The notes: generated by a model from the letters alone, not told the origin. Positions 42,533 to 50,838 are shown, counted from the first letter of the stretch. The stretch: DNA of 64,000 bases from Nocardioides silvaticus (GCF_003160695.1 NZ_QGDD01000007.1:124001-188000); one strand, 5' to 3'. A program made the numbers and translations.

Positions 42533-45126
42533 CGTGCGTCCTTGCTGTGTGAACGTGCGGGAGTGCGGTGGGTGGGGAAGATGCGAAGCGAGGGCCGGAG
42601 CCGGCGGCCCCGGTCCGAGACGAGGTCGACGAGCCGCCAGGCGGCGACGCCGACGACGAGCGAGGCGAGCAGGCCACCGAGGGGCCACCGGTGCTCGAGG
42701 TGGGGATAGACCTGCCAGTGGGTCAGGTAGACGTAGAGCGACGCGCTGGCCACCTGTCCGACGAGGCCGATCGCGGCGCGCGGCCACGGCACCGTCGGCA
42801 CCCAGACCAGGAGCAGCAGGCCGAGGACGATCGTCGCCTCGCGCGTCGGGTCGCCGCAGAACCCGGCCGTCCCGGCGACCAGGAGCGCCGACAGCAGCAG
42901 CCGGTGGCCGTGGTGGCGCGCGCGGGTGGCGGCCCAGCCGCCGACGAACAGCCAGGCCACGAACGTCGAGGAGTGGATGAGGTCGCCGTCGTACTCGGTC
43001 GCCGTGGCCCAGAACCGCGGCGCCAGCGTCGCGACGAAGAGCACGACCGCGAACCAGTACGGCGACCGCCGCTCCCAGGCCGCCACCCGACGGACCGCGG
43101 TGAGCAGGCCGGCCACGACCATCAGGTAGACGAGCACCTCGATGAACCAGAAGTGCCACGCCGGCTCCCGCCAGCCGTGCGACCCGAGCGCGTCGTTGAG
43201 GAGCAGGACGTTGCGCCAGCCGTACTGGCTGGTGAGCAAGCAGACCGCCGCCACCCAGAGCGAGGTCGGAACGGCGATCCGTGCGATCGACCGGACCAGG
43301 TTGCGGCGCCGATCGCGACGGTCGGTCCCACCGTCGGTGAGGTGGAAGCGCGCGAAGTTCGCGCCGGCGACCCCGAGCAGCACGTGGGCGCCGCCGAGCA
43401 GGACGAAGAGGTTGGTGTGGCTGCCGACGATCATCACGATCGCCGCCGCCCGGAGGAAGATCCCGGTGTCGAGGCGGACCCATCGCGACCGGGGGTGGTC
43501 GGCCGAGAGGTCGGCAAGTGCGGCGAGGTCGGCGATGCTGCGGTCCGGCCAGTCGGGCGGCAGCGTCCCGAGCCGCCGCTCGAGGCGGAGGGCGAGCTCG
43601 ACGTAGGACAGCGAGTCGCCGCCGAGCCCGGCGAAGGAGTCCTCCGGGGTGACGGCTGCCCGACGGAGGACCGCGCCGTAGAGCGCGGTCAGGGAGGCGG
43701 TCGGCGAGACCTCGACCGTTCCGACGCGATGCGGCTCCAGGCGGCCGACGGCGGCGTGGTCGACCTTGCCGTTGGGCAGCCGCGGCACCTCGGCGACGGG
43801 GACCACGGCGACCGCGTGCTGGGGGAGGCCGGTCGCCGCGGCGGCCATCGTGGCGACCTCCTCGAGCGCGACGGCATCCGGCTCGCCGGCGAGCGCCACC
43901 ACGAGGCGGGCGGCCTCGGCCGACTCGGCGCAGGCCACCTCGTGGTCGCCGAGCGTCAGCAGGGTCTCGACGCGGTCGAGGTCGATCCGCTGCCCGAACA
44001 GCTTGGCGAAGCGGGAGCGGCGGCCGATCACCTCGAACAACCCGTCGGTGCCCTGGCGGGCCAGGTCGCCGGTGCGCAGCTCGTCGAGCTCGGGGCCGAG
44101 CGCCAGGTCGGCGGTGCCGTGGGCGTAGCCCATCATCACGTTGGGCCCGCGGTAGACGAGCTCGCCGGCGCCGTCGGGGAGGCCGTCGACCGGGTCGATC
44201 CGGAACGACCCGCCGGGGATCGGGCGGCCGATCGCGCCCGGGTGGGTGGCGGCCAGCTCCGGCGGCAGGTAGGCCATTCGCGCGGTGGCCTCGGTCTGGC
44301 CGTACATCACGAACAGGTCCCAGCCCTCGCGCTGACCGCGCTCGGCCAGGGCGCGGACCCGGTCGGGGGCGAGCCGGCCGCCGGCCTGGGTCACCCGGCG
44401 AAGGGTCGGCAGGTCCGGCCAGCCGGCGACCTCGAGCAGGTCGAAGGTGTAGGGCACGCCGGCGAAGGTGGTGGCCCCGGTCACGGCGGCGAGGTCCCAC
44501 AGCTCGCGCTCGGCGACGCTCCTGTCGGTCAGCACGACCGAGGCGCCGACGGCCAGGTGGCTGTGCAGGACCGAGAGGCCGAAGCAGTAGTCGAGCGGCA
44601 GCGTCGTGATCGCGCGGTCGTCCGCGGCGAGCCCGAGGTACGACGCGATCGCCTCGGCGTTGCTCTCGAGGTTGGTGCGGGACAGCCGGACCAGCTTGGG
44701 GGAGCCGGTCGATCCCGACGTGCTGAGCAGGAGGCGCAGCTCGGGGTGCAGCTCCGGCTCCGGCCGTCCGGTCGGGACGAAGCCGCCGTCCTCCCAGGTC
44801 GTGCTCGCGCCGTAGGCACGGGCCAGCACCGGGTCGCGGCCGAGCAGCACGGTGTGGCCGTCCGCGAGCGCGGCCAGGTAGGCCACCACGAACTCGATCG
44901 TCGGCTCCGGGACCAGGCCGACCAGCTGCTGGGTGGGTGCGAGCCGGGCCCGGGCCTGTGCGACGAGGGCGGCGAGGTCGTCGTACGTCAGGACCTGGGT
45001 GACGCCGGCGGTCCCGACCACCAGCGCGGCGTTGCCACTGTGCCGGCCGAGGTCGCTCGCAAACCCGACGCCTGCTCGGAGCCGGGTGGCGCGGTCGAGG
45101 GCGCCCAGTGGCTGCGGCGGCGTCAC
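42529..45126 (-). CDS. Adenylation - carrier protein - membrane acyltransferase fusion
   Basis: 865 residues in three parts. (1) An AMP-forming adenylation domain (about 10-465): P-loop STSGSTGSPK at 135-144, MYGQTEA near 274-280, RTGDL at 351-355 and the C-terminal Lys454 in PNGKVDH. (2) A phosphopantetheine carrier domain with GGDSL, Ser505. (3) A polytopic acyltransferase-3 domain (about 550-840), with R559-x10-His570, the catalytic pattern of AT3 proteins. So an activated acyl or aminoacyl group would be loaded on the carrier and moved to an acceptor at the membrane. Product unknown. It is coupled to the ferric importer and lies behind an iron-box-like operator, which suggests a role in iron acquisition. 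GTG 45126 is 6 nt after TATATT, so probably leaderless. Confidence 0.88.
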   Translation of the reverse strand: MTPPQPLGALDRATRLRAGVGFASDLGRHSGNAALVVGTAGVTQVLTYDDLAALVAQARARLAPTQQLVGLVPEPTIEFVVAYLAALADGHTVLLGRDPVLARAYGASTTWEDGGFVPTGRPEPELHPELRLLLSTSGSTGSPKLVRLSRTNLESNAEAIASYLGLAADDRAITTLPLDYCFGLSVLHSHLAVGASVVLTDRSVAERELWDLAAVTGATTFAGVPYTFDLLEVAGWPDLPTLRRVTQAGGRLAPDRVRALAERGQREGWDLFVMYGQTEATARMAYLPPELAATHPGAIGRPIPGGSFRIDPVDGLPDGAGELVYRGPNVMMGYAHGTADLALGPELDELRTGDLARQGTDGLFEVIGRRSRFAKLFGQRIDLDRVETLLTLGDHEVACAESAEAARLVVALAGEPDAVALEEVATMAAAATGLPQHAVAVVPVAEVPRLPNGKVDHAAVGRLEPHRVGTVEVSPTASLTALYGAVLRRAAVTPEDSFAGLGGDSLSYVELALRLERRLGTLPPDWPDRSIADLAALADLSADHPRSRWVRLDTGIFLRAAAIVMIVGSHTNLFVLLGGAHVLLGVAGANFARFHLTDGGTDRRDRRRNLVRSIARIAVPTSLWVAAVCLLTSQYGWRNVLLLNDALGSHGWREPAWHFWFIEVLVYLMVVAGLLTAVRRVAAWERRSPYWFAVVLFVATLAPRFWATATEYDGDLIHSSTFVAWLFVGGWAATRARHHGHRLLLSALLVAGTAGFCGDPTREATIVLGLLLLVWVPTVPWPRAAIGLVGQVASASLYVYLTHWQVYPHLEHRWPLGGLLASLVVGVAAWRLVDLVSDRGRRLRPSLRIFPTHRTPARSHSKDAR

Positions 45127-45132
45127 GCGCTC

Positions 45133-45138
45133 AATATA
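45133..45138 (-). promoter_or_regulatory. -10 element (TATATT) of the iron-regulated operon
   Basis: On the minus strand TATATT ends 6 nt before GTG 45126. The palindrome at 45142 covers the spacer and the expected -35 position, so a bound repressor would block transcription. Confidence 0.65.
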
Positions 45139-45141
45139 AGG

Positions 45142-45165
45142 GGTGCCTAACCTAGGTTAGGCACC
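45142..45165. promoter_or_regulatory. Iron-box-like operator (IdeR/DmdR/DtxR type), perfect 24-bp palindrome
   Basis: Half-sites GGTGCCTAACCT and AGGTTAGGCACC are exact reverse complements. AGGTTAGGC is the core half-site of actinobacterial iron boxes. The arrangement differs from the canonical 19-bp box (here the halves face the other way round a TA centre), which may be read as two overlapping boxes. It lies at the promoter of the adenylation/ferric-transport operon. Confidence 0.75.
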
Positions 45166-45189
45166 GCTCACTGCGCGGACGCTCGTCGG

Positions 45190-45657
45190 TCAGACGGCGG
45201 TCAACCGGAAGACCGGGATCAGCCGGTCGGTGCGCTCCTCGTACTTGTCGAAGTTCGGCCAGGTCGCGCGCATCGTCTGCCACGCGGCGTCACGGTCCGA
45301 GCCCTCCATCTCGCGCCAGGTCACGGTGTGGTCCTGGTTCTTGAACCGGATCTGGGCGGTCTCGGTCGCTCGCAGGTTGTTGACCCACAGCGGGGGCTTC
45401 GGGGCGCCGAAGTAGGAGCCGGCGATCAGCCACTCCTCGCCGTCCGGGACGGTGAGCAGGTTCGTGGAGCGCGGGATCCCGCTCTTCCGGCCCGGCACGG
45501 TGAGCACCAGGTTGGGCAGGCCGGCGACGTCGAGGATGCCGTAGCGGTTGCGCGTCAGCTTGTGCACCGCGTTGTCGGCCCACACGATCTGCGGGAGCAG
45601 CTTCGGCATCCAGGAGATGGCGCCGATCTTGACGGCGAGCGGCGTGAGCAGACCCAT
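45190..45657 (-). CDS. Deazaflavin-dependent nitroreductase (Ddn-like) family protein
   Basis: 155 residues. The split beta-barrel family is recognised by LPNLVLTVPGRKSGIPRSTNLLTVPDGEEWLIAGSYFGAPKPPLWVNNLRA, including the Gly-Arg-Lys-Ser-Gly phosphate region for F420. Members reduce quinones with F420H2, and Mycobacterium Ddn activates nitroimidazoles. Implies the organism makes F420. ATG 45657; monocistronic. Confidence 0.88.
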   Translation of the reverse strand: MGLLTPLAVKIGAISWMPKLLPQIVWADNAVHKLTRNRYGILDVAGLPNLVLTVPGRKSGIPRSTNLLTVPDGEEWLIAGSYFGAPKPPLWVNNLRATETAQIRFKNQDHTVTWREMEGSDRDAAWQTMRATWPNFDKYEERTDRLIPVFRLTAV

Positions 45658-45676
45658 GCCGCACAAGGTAGACGAA

Positions 45677-45706
45677 AGGGCGCCACCCCTCTCGGGATGA
45701 CGCCCT
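45677..45706 (-). terminator. Possible terminator after the RDD gene
   Basis: AGGGCG (45677-45682) and CGCCCT (45701-45706) form a 6-bp stem; on the minus strand it is followed by TTCGTC. It lies between the RDD and Ddn-like genes. Confidence 0.4.
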
Positions 45707-45728
45707 CTCGTGGACGTTCTGGGCGGGG

Positions 45729-46331
45729 TCAGCCGACCTGCATGACCTTGGTGCCGCCGGCGAACTTGTCGTGCCAGCCCTGGTGGTTGGGCTGGTCGTT
45801 GTTGAGGGTGATCGCGATGAAGACCATCGCGGCCAGCGGTGCGGCCCAGCCGAGGAAGAACCACCCGATGATCGGGATGATGCTGAGGACGCCGAGGCCG
45901 GCGTAGATGTTGCGCTTGACCGCCTGCTCCATCGTCGGGTTGCTGACGCCGTCGGGACCGTAGGTCCGCAGCTTCATCGCCATCTTGCCGACGGTCTGCC
46001 CGCGGTTGGACTCCAGCAGCGCGAAGTACGCGACGAAGATGGCCGCCTGGAGGATCGCCGAGAGCGTGTAGAAGATGAAGTGCTCGCCGAACGAGTTCCG
46101 GAACCCGGAGTAGATGATGATGTTGAGAACCACGTAGATCGGCACGAAGACGACGCCGACGAGGATGTGGTCGATGAGCCGCGCGAGGAACCGCGGCATC
46201 AGCTCGGCCGGGCGCGGGACGCCCGCGGGCGCGGCGCCGGGATAGGGGCTCGGGCCACCGGCCGGCGGCGGGGGCGGGGTGCCGCCCGGAGGACCCGGCG
46301 GCGGCGGAGGCTGTTCTGGGGGCATCGTCAT
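45729..46331 (-). CDS. RDD family membrane protein with Pro-rich N-terminus
   Basis: 200 residues. The first 45 are Pro/Gly-rich and cytoplasmic. The RDD domain then gives the family signature FLARLIDHILVG (Arg-Asp) and later GKMAMKLRTYG, with three hydrophobic helices (about 55-75, 88-108, 145-172). Function of RDD proteins is mostly unknown, some are ion transporters. ATG 46331 has AAGGAG at 6 nt. Confidence 0.85.
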   Translation of the reverse strand: MTMPPEQPPPPPGPPGGTPPPPPAGGPSPYPGAAPAGVPRPAELMPRFLARLIDHILVGVVFVPIYVVLNIIIYSGFRNSFGEHFIFYTLSAILQAAIFVAYFALLESNRGQTVGKMAMKLRTYGPDGVSNPTMEQAVKRNIYAGLGVLSIIPIIGWFFLGWAAPLAAMVFIAITLNNDQPNHQGWHDKFAGGTKVMQVG

Positions 46332-46487
46332 GTGGAGCTCCTTGTTTCAGGCGGTTGACGCGGACGCCCGAGTCGCGGCGAAGTGGCGTCAATCTAGAGG
46401 ATGACCTACGCAGGCGGGTAGGAAACGGAACCGCGCCCGCGGCGGGTCCGGCGCGTTTCGTCCGGAAGGATGACCTGCACCCGCCTG

Positions 46488-46493
46488 TAGCGT
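46488..46493 (+). promoter_or_regulatory. Putative -10 (TAGCGT), leaderless start
   Basis: TAGCGT lies 9 nt before GTG 46503; no ribosome-binding site is seen. Confidence 0.4.
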
Positions 46494-46502
46494 GGACGGA
46501 TC

Positions 46503-47072
46503 GTGCCGACACCTCGACTCGCCGCCCTGCTCGCTGCCTCGCTCCTCGTCGTGACCGCCTGCACCGACGACGGTTCCGACGAACCCGGAGGCACCACCAC
46601 CGACCTCTCACCGCTGACCTCGCCGACCGCCGACGCGACCGACGTCGACCACCCCGCGGAGGGCGTGGACCTGGTCGACCCGCCCACGCTGGAGGGTGTC
46701 TACCAGCGCGCGCTGCAGACCTACGTCGACTTCGAGCGCGGGCGGCGGCTGGCCGCGCGCACCGGCAAGGCGGGGCGGTTGCTCTCGTTCAACGCGACCG
46801 CCGACGTGGTCGACCCCTACCGGCGGGCGCTGCGGACCGCACCGGCCGCGGCGTCGTACGACGGCCTCGTGGTGGTCGAGTTCGTCGACGTCCAGCCGCG
46901 CGGCCGGAAGCTGCGGCTCGACCTGTGCGTCGACGCCACCGGGCTCGACGTGCCCGACGGTGCGCCGGCGGTGCTCGGCGAGGCGACCCGGGCGCCGCAG
47001 CAGGTCGACGTGAGCAACATCGAGGGCCTGTGGCGGGTGACCCGCGCCGAGCCGGTCGACGGGTCTTGCTGA
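46503..47072 (+). CDS. Hypothetical lipoprotein
   Basis: 189 residues. RLAALLAASLLVVTACTDDG is a lipoprotein signal with the lipobox VTAC (Cys about residue 20), followed by an acidic, Thr/Ser-rich linker. The rest (about 60-189) has a beta-rich pattern with two further Cys (LDLCVDATG and the C-terminal Cys), possibly a disulfide. No family recognised. The pirin gene follows after 19 bp. Confidence 0.7.
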   Translation: MPTPRLAALLAASLLVVTACTDDGSDEPGGTTTDLSPLTSPTADATDVDHPAEGVDLVDPPTLEGVYQRALQTYVDFERGRRLAARTGKAGRLLSFNATADVVDPYRRALRTAPAAASYDGLVVVEFVDVQPRGRKLRLDLCVDATGLDVPDGAPAVLGEATRAPQQVDVSNIEGLWRVTRAEPVDGSC

Positions 47073-47091
47073 GGCGGGGCAGGATGGCCGC

Positions 47092-48087
47092 GTGAGCAAC
47101 GAGGAGGCCCGGCCCGACGAGCTGGTCTGCACCGGGGCCGAGGCCGCGGGCGTCGAGATCATGACGCCGCGGGAGGTGCCGCTCGGCGGCCTGCGGGCGA
47201 TGCCCGTGCGCCGCACGCTGCCGCAGCGTGAGCGCAGCCTGATCGGCGCGTGGTGCTTCCTCGACCACTACGGCCCGGACTCCGTCGCGGAGACCGGCGG
47301 GATGACGGTCGCCCCGCACCCGCACACCGGGCTGCAGACCGTGAGCTGGCTGTTCGAGGGCGAGATCGAGCACCGGGACAGCGCCGGCCACCACGCGATG
47401 GTGCTGCCCGGCGAGGTGAACCTGATGACCGCGGGCCGCGGGATCAGCCACTCGGAGGTCTCGACCGCCGCGACGACCACGCTCCACGGCGCCCAGCTGT
47501 GGGTGGCGCTCCCCGACGAGGCGCGGGGCACCGACCCCGGGTTCGAGCACTACGCGCCGCCCGAGGTCTCCGGGGACGGCTGGCGCGGGCGGGTGTTCCT
47601 CGGGACCCTGCTCGGCGACACCTCCCCGGTGTCGACGTACTCACCGCTGCTCGGTGCCGAGCTGGTCATCGAGCCCGACGTCGTGGTGCCGCTCGAGGTG
47701 GACCCCTCCTTCGAGCACGGCATCCTCGTCGACCTCGGCTCGGTGCACGTCGACGGCGCCACCGCCAAGCCGTCGGAGCTCGCCTACGTCCCGCCCGGCG
47801 ACGGCACGCTGGTCGTCAGCGCCGGCGACGGGGGCGCCCGGGTGCTCGTGCTCGGTGGCCCGCCCTTCGGCGAGTCGATCGTCATGTGGTGGAACTTCGT
47901 CGGCCGCACCCACGAGGAGGTCGTCGGCTACCGCGAGGAGTGGCAGGCCCAGATCACCCGCGACGGCGCCCTCGTCCCCGACTCCTCCGACGTCGCCGAC
48001 GGCCGCTTCGGCGTCGTCACCGGCGACCACCTCCGCCCCATTCCCGCCCCCGACCTCCCCAACGCCCGCCTCAAGCAGCGCCGGTGA
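47092..48087 (+). CDS. Pirin family protein
   Basis: 331 residues, two cupin domains. Metal ligands are in the N-terminal cupin: PHPHTGLQTVSWLFEGEIEHRDS with the His pair, and GRGISHSE with His and Glu. The C-terminal cupin (about 190-310) lacks such residues. Pirins are linked to quercetinase activity or redox-sensitive regulation; which applies is unknown. GTG 47092. Confidence 0.9.
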   Translation: MSNEEARPDELVCTGAEAAGVEIMTPREVPLGGLRAMPVRRTLPQRERSLIGAWCFLDHYGPDSVAETGGMTVAPHPHTGLQTVSWLFEGEIEHRDSAGHHAMVLPGEVNLMTAGRGISHSEVSTAATTTLHGAQLWVALPDEARGTDPGFEHYAPPEVSGDGWRGRVFLGTLLGDTSPVSTYSPLLGAELVIEPDVVVPLEVDPSFEHGILVDLGSVHVDGATAKPSELAYVPPGDGTLVVSAGDGGARVLVLGGPPFGESIVMWWNFVGRTHEEVVGYREEWQAQITRDGALVPDSSDVADGRFGVVTGDHLRPIPAPDLPNARLKQRR

Positions 48088-48098
48088 CTCCCCCTCCT

Positions 48099-48271
48099 GG
48101 CGGGTTGATTCGTCCCTCGTGGTCGGTTGATTCCTTCCTCCTGGCGGGTTGATTCGTCCCTCGTGGTCGGTTGATTGGTCCCTCGTGGCGGGCCGATTCG
48201 TCCACGACTGACGATTCGACTGACCACAACTGACGAATCAACTGACCACGACTGACGATTCGACGAGGGGG
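48099..48271. repeat. Fold-back array of 22-bp repeats between pirin and tag
   Basis: Five tandem 22-bp units beginning GGYGGGTTGATTCGTCC or close (48099, 48121, 48143, 48165, 48187) are followed by three inverted units beginning TGACGAWTCRAC (48209, 48231, 48253). No spacers and no gene. Unlike the two other arrays it lies between genes of the same direction. Confidence 0.88.
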
Positions 48272-48302
48272 GTGTCCGCGGGGGCGGGCAGGATGGGGCG
48301 GC

Positions 48303-48866
48303 ATGCAGGCGGTGATCGGTGAGGACGGGGTGGGGCGCTGCGCGTGGGCGGGTGGCCCGGGGCCGATGCGCGACTACCACGACGAGGAGTGGGGCTGCCG
48401 GGTCGAGGGGGAGTCGGCGTACTTCGAGCGGATGACGCTGGAGGCGTTCCAGTCCGGGCTGTCGTGGGCGACGATCCTCGCCAAGCGGGAGGCGTTCCGC
48501 GAGGTGTTCGCCGGGTTCGACGCCGACGTCGTCGCGACGTACGACGACGCCGATGTCGAGCGGCTGATGGCCGAGCCCCGGATCGTGCGCAACCGCAGCA
48601 AGATCCTGGCGACCATCCAGAACGCGCGGGTGACGATCGCCGAGCGCGACAGCGGCGGGCTCGAGCAGCTGATCCTCGGGTTCGCGCCGGCCGAGCCGCC
48701 TCCGGTGGAGGCGACGACCTCACCGGAGTCGGTGGCGCTCGCGAAAGAGCTGAAGCGGCGCGGGTTCGCGTTCGTCGGCCCGACGACGGCGTTCGCGCTG
48801 ATGCAGGCGCTCGGACTGTTCGACCCGCACGTGCCCGGTTGCCACCGGAGGCAGATGTCCGACTGA
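48303..48866 (+). CDS. tag: DNA-3-methyladenine glycosylase I
   Basis: 187 residues, full family length. RCAWAGG with the zinc Cys, YHDEEWG near residue 25, QSGLSWATILAKREAFREVFAGFD and the C-terminal CHRR with zinc ligands match Tag. It removes 3-methyladenine from alkylated DNA. ATG 48303 directly follows the repeat array; no strong ribosome-binding site is visible. Confidence 0.93.
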   Translation: MQAVIGEDGVGRCAWAGGPGPMRDYHDEEWGCRVEGESAYFERMTLEAFQSGLSWATILAKREAFREVFAGFDADVVATYDDADVERLMAEPRIVRNRSKILATIQNARVTIAERDSGGLEQLILGFAPAEPPPVEATTSPESVALAKELKRRGFAFVGPTTAFALMQALGLFDPHVPGCHRRQMSD

Positions 48867-48896
48867 GGTCGGAGGCGCGTGCAGGGTGCTCGGCGC

Positions 48897-48902
48897 TACC
48901 GT
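48897..48902 (+). promoter_or_regulatory. Putative -10 (TACCGT) of the amidase gene
   Basis: TACCGT ends 8 nt before ATG 48911, consistent with a leaderless or very short-leader transcript. Confidence 0.4.
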
Positions 48903-48910
48903 GCCTGTCC

Positions 48911-50311
48911 ATGACGCGTGTGCACGCCTTCTCCGACGACGCCCTCGCCGACCTCGACGCGGTCGGCCTGGTCGAGCACCTCCAGGCCGGGAAGGTCTCG
49001 GTCCCCGAGGTCGTGGAGGCCGCGATCGCGCGGACCGAACAGGTGGCCGACGCGCTCGGCGCGGTCGCCTACCGCGACTTCGACCGCGCTCGCCGCGAGG
49101 CGCGCGACCCACGAGGCGGCTACTTCGCCGGCGTGCCGACGTTCATCAAGGACAACGTGTTCGTCGCCGGCATGCCGACGATGGACGGCACGGACGCGTG
49201 GGAGCCCCGCCCCGCCAAGAAGGACGGCGACTTCTCCCGGATGTACCTCGCCACCGGGCTGCTGCCGCTCGGCAAGACCCGGCTGTCGGAGTACGGCTTC
49301 AGCGCGAGCTGCGAGCACCCGCGACTGGGACCGGTGCGCAATCCCTGGCACACCGACCACACCGCGGGCGCGTCCAGCGCGGGCTCGGCGGCGCTGGTGG
49401 CCGCGGGCGCCGTACCCCTGGCGCATGCCAACGACGGCGGCGGCTCGATCCGGATCCCGGCGTCCGTCAACGGCCTGGTCGGGCTCAAGCCCACCCGCGG
49501 ACGGCTCGCCCAAGACGCCCACATGAGGCAGATGCCGGTGCGGATCGTCGCCGACGGCGTCGTGACCCGCAGCGTGCGGGACACCGCCGCCTTCTTCCGG
49601 GAGGCCGAGCGGGTCTACCGACCGCTGCACATGCCGCCGATCGGCGACCTCACCCGTCCCGGCCGCAAGCGACTGCGGATCGCTCTCAACACCAGCGGAC
49701 TGCAGCGAGGAGCCGACGCCGAGGTCACCGCGCTCACCGAGGACGTCGCACGCCTGCTCGAGGAGCTCGGCCACACCGTGGTCGAGGTCGACCCGCCGGC
49801 ACCGGAGTCCTTCAGCGAGGACTTCCTCCTCTACTGGGCGTTCCTCGCGCTCTTCCTGCTCGGCAGCGGCCGCCGCGCGCACGGCCGGTCGTGGGTGCGC
49901 GCGAACCACGACCAGCTGACGCTGGGTCTGGCCCGGCACGCCCGCCGCAACCTCCACCGGCTGCCCGGCGCGACGAACCGCCTGCGCCGCAGCGCCCGGG
50001 ACGCCGAGCTCTTCTTCGAGAAGTACGACGTCAGCCTGACGCCCACGCTCGCGACCCCCACCCCGAGGATCGGGCACCTCGACCCGACCCAGGACTACGA
50101 GACGATCATGGACCGGTTGCTCGACTGGGTGGCGTTCACGCCGCTGCAGAACGCGACCGGCACCCCTGCCATCTCGCTGCCCCTCGCGACCACCTCGGGC
50201 GGCCTCCCGCAGGGCATGATGTTCGGCTCCGGATCCGGCCAGGAAGCCGTGCTGCTGGAGCTCGCCTACGAGCTCGAGCAGGCCCGGCCGTGGGCCCGGA
50301 TCAACGACTGA
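48911..50311 (+). CDS. Amidase signature family enzyme
   Basis: 466 residues. Catalytic Ser-cisSer-Lys triad is visible: Lys80 in TFIKDNVF, Ser155 in AGASSAGSA, and nucleophile Ser179 in NDGGGSIRIPAS. The following NGLVGLKPTRGRL is a typical block. It hydrolyses an amide of unknown identity; 6-aminohexanoate-cyclic-dimer hydrolase and similar amidases look alike. Not part of a GatCAB operon. Confidence 0.9.
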   Translation: MTRVHAFSDDALADLDAVGLVEHLQAGKVSVPEVVEAAIARTEQVADALGAVAYRDFDRARREARDPRGGYFAGVPTFIKDNVFVAGMPTMDGTDAWEPRPAKKDGDFSRMYLATGLLPLGKTRLSEYGFSASCEHPRLGPVRNPWHTDHTAGASSAGSAALVAAGAVPLAHANDGGGSIRIPASVNGLVGLKPTRGRLAQDAHMRQMPVRIVADGVVTRSVRDTAAFFREAERVYRPLHMPPIGDLTRPGRKRLRIALNTSGLQRGADAEVTALTEDVARLLEELGHTVVEVDPPAPESFSEDFLLYWAFLALFLLGSGRRAHGRSWVRANHDQLTLGLARHARRNLHRLPGATNRLRRSARDAELFFEKYDVSLTPTLATPTPRIGHLDPTQDYETIMDRLLDWVAFTPLQNATGTPAISLPLATTSGGLPQGMMFGSGSGQEAVLLELAYELEQARPWARIND

Positions 50312-50343
50312 ACCACCGCCCCGGACGAGGGGGGTCGGGCGAT

Positions 50344-50373
50344 TTCATGTTCCAACCCACCGGGCTGTATCGT
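50344..50373 (+). promoter_or_regulatory. Sigma-70-type promoter of the tRNA-Thr/tRNA-Met/rpmG unit
   Basis: TTCATG (50344-50349) and TATCGT (50368-50373) are 18 nt apart; the tRNA-Thr begins 11 nt downstream. Confidence 0.6.
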
Positions 50374-50384
50374 TCTGCGGCGTT

Positions 50385-50457
50385 GCCCCTTTAGCTCAGT
50401 CGGCAGAGCGTCTCCATGGTAAGGAGAAGGTCTACGGTTCGATTCCGTAAAGGGGCT
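50385..50457 (+). tRNA. tRNA-Thr (GGT)
   Basis: 73 nt. Acceptor GCCCCTT/AAGGGGC, anticodon stem TCTCC/GGAGA with loop ATGGTAA (anticodon GGT), T arm ACGG-TTCGATTCC-GT. CCA not encoded. Confidence 0.96.
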
Positions 50458-50475
50458 CTGGGATCAGAATCCCCT

Positions 50476-50549
50476 GGCGGGGTAGCTCAGGTGGTTAGAG
50501 CACACGGCTCATAATCGTGGTGTCGCGGGTTCGAGTCCCGCCCCCGCTA
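50476..50549 (+). tRNA. tRNA-Met (CAT), elongator type
   Basis: 74 nt. Acceptor GGCGGGG pairs with CCCCGCT (one G-U), D arm GCTC..GAGC, anticodon loop CTCATAA (CAT), T arm GCGGG-TTCGAGT-CCCGC. The D arm and first base pair do not fit initiator tRNA. Confidence 0.95.
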
Positions 50550-50609
50550 CGCCAGACGACCGGCACCAACAGACGGGCTAGCAGCCCGGCAGATGAAGAA
50601 GGACTTCCC

Positions 50610-50780
50610 GTGGCCAGCAAGAGCTCCGACGTTCGCCCCAAGATCACGCTCGCATGCGTGGTCTGCAAGGAGCGCAACTACATCACGAAGAAGAACCGGC
50701 GCAACGACCCCGACCGCATGGAGCTGTCGAAGTTCTGCCCGCGCTGCCGCAAGCACACCGAGCACCGCGAGACCCGCTGA
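50610..50780 (+). CDS. rpmG: 50S ribosomal protein L33 (zinc-binding form)
   Basis: 56 residues. Two CxxC pairs (CVVC and CPRC) form the zinc ribbon of the C+ form, and [31 protein letters not shown] is the family ending. GTG 50610 is chosen for homology to [16 protein letters not shown]; it follows the tRNA pair, as in other actinobacteria. Confidence 0.96.
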   Translation: MASKSSDVRPKITLACVVCKERNYITKKNRRNDPDRMELSKFCPRCRKHTEHRETR

Positions 50781-50806
50781 CGGCTCGCTGACCGCTCCGG
50801 TCCGAC

Positions 50807-50838
50807 CGACCCGGCTCCCCCCGTGGGAGGCCGGGTCG
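50807..50838 (+). terminator. Terminator after rpmG
   Basis: CGACCCGGC-TCCC pairs with GGGA-G-GCCGGGTCG (one bulge) and is followed by TCCTCATTTTC. It may serve both rpmG and the converging lipoprotein gene. Confidence 0.8.

Noticed and set aside
48344..48910. Upstream extension of the amidase frame over tag
   Set aside because: tag is a clear family member in the other frame; the amidase starts at ATG 48911 where its homology begins.
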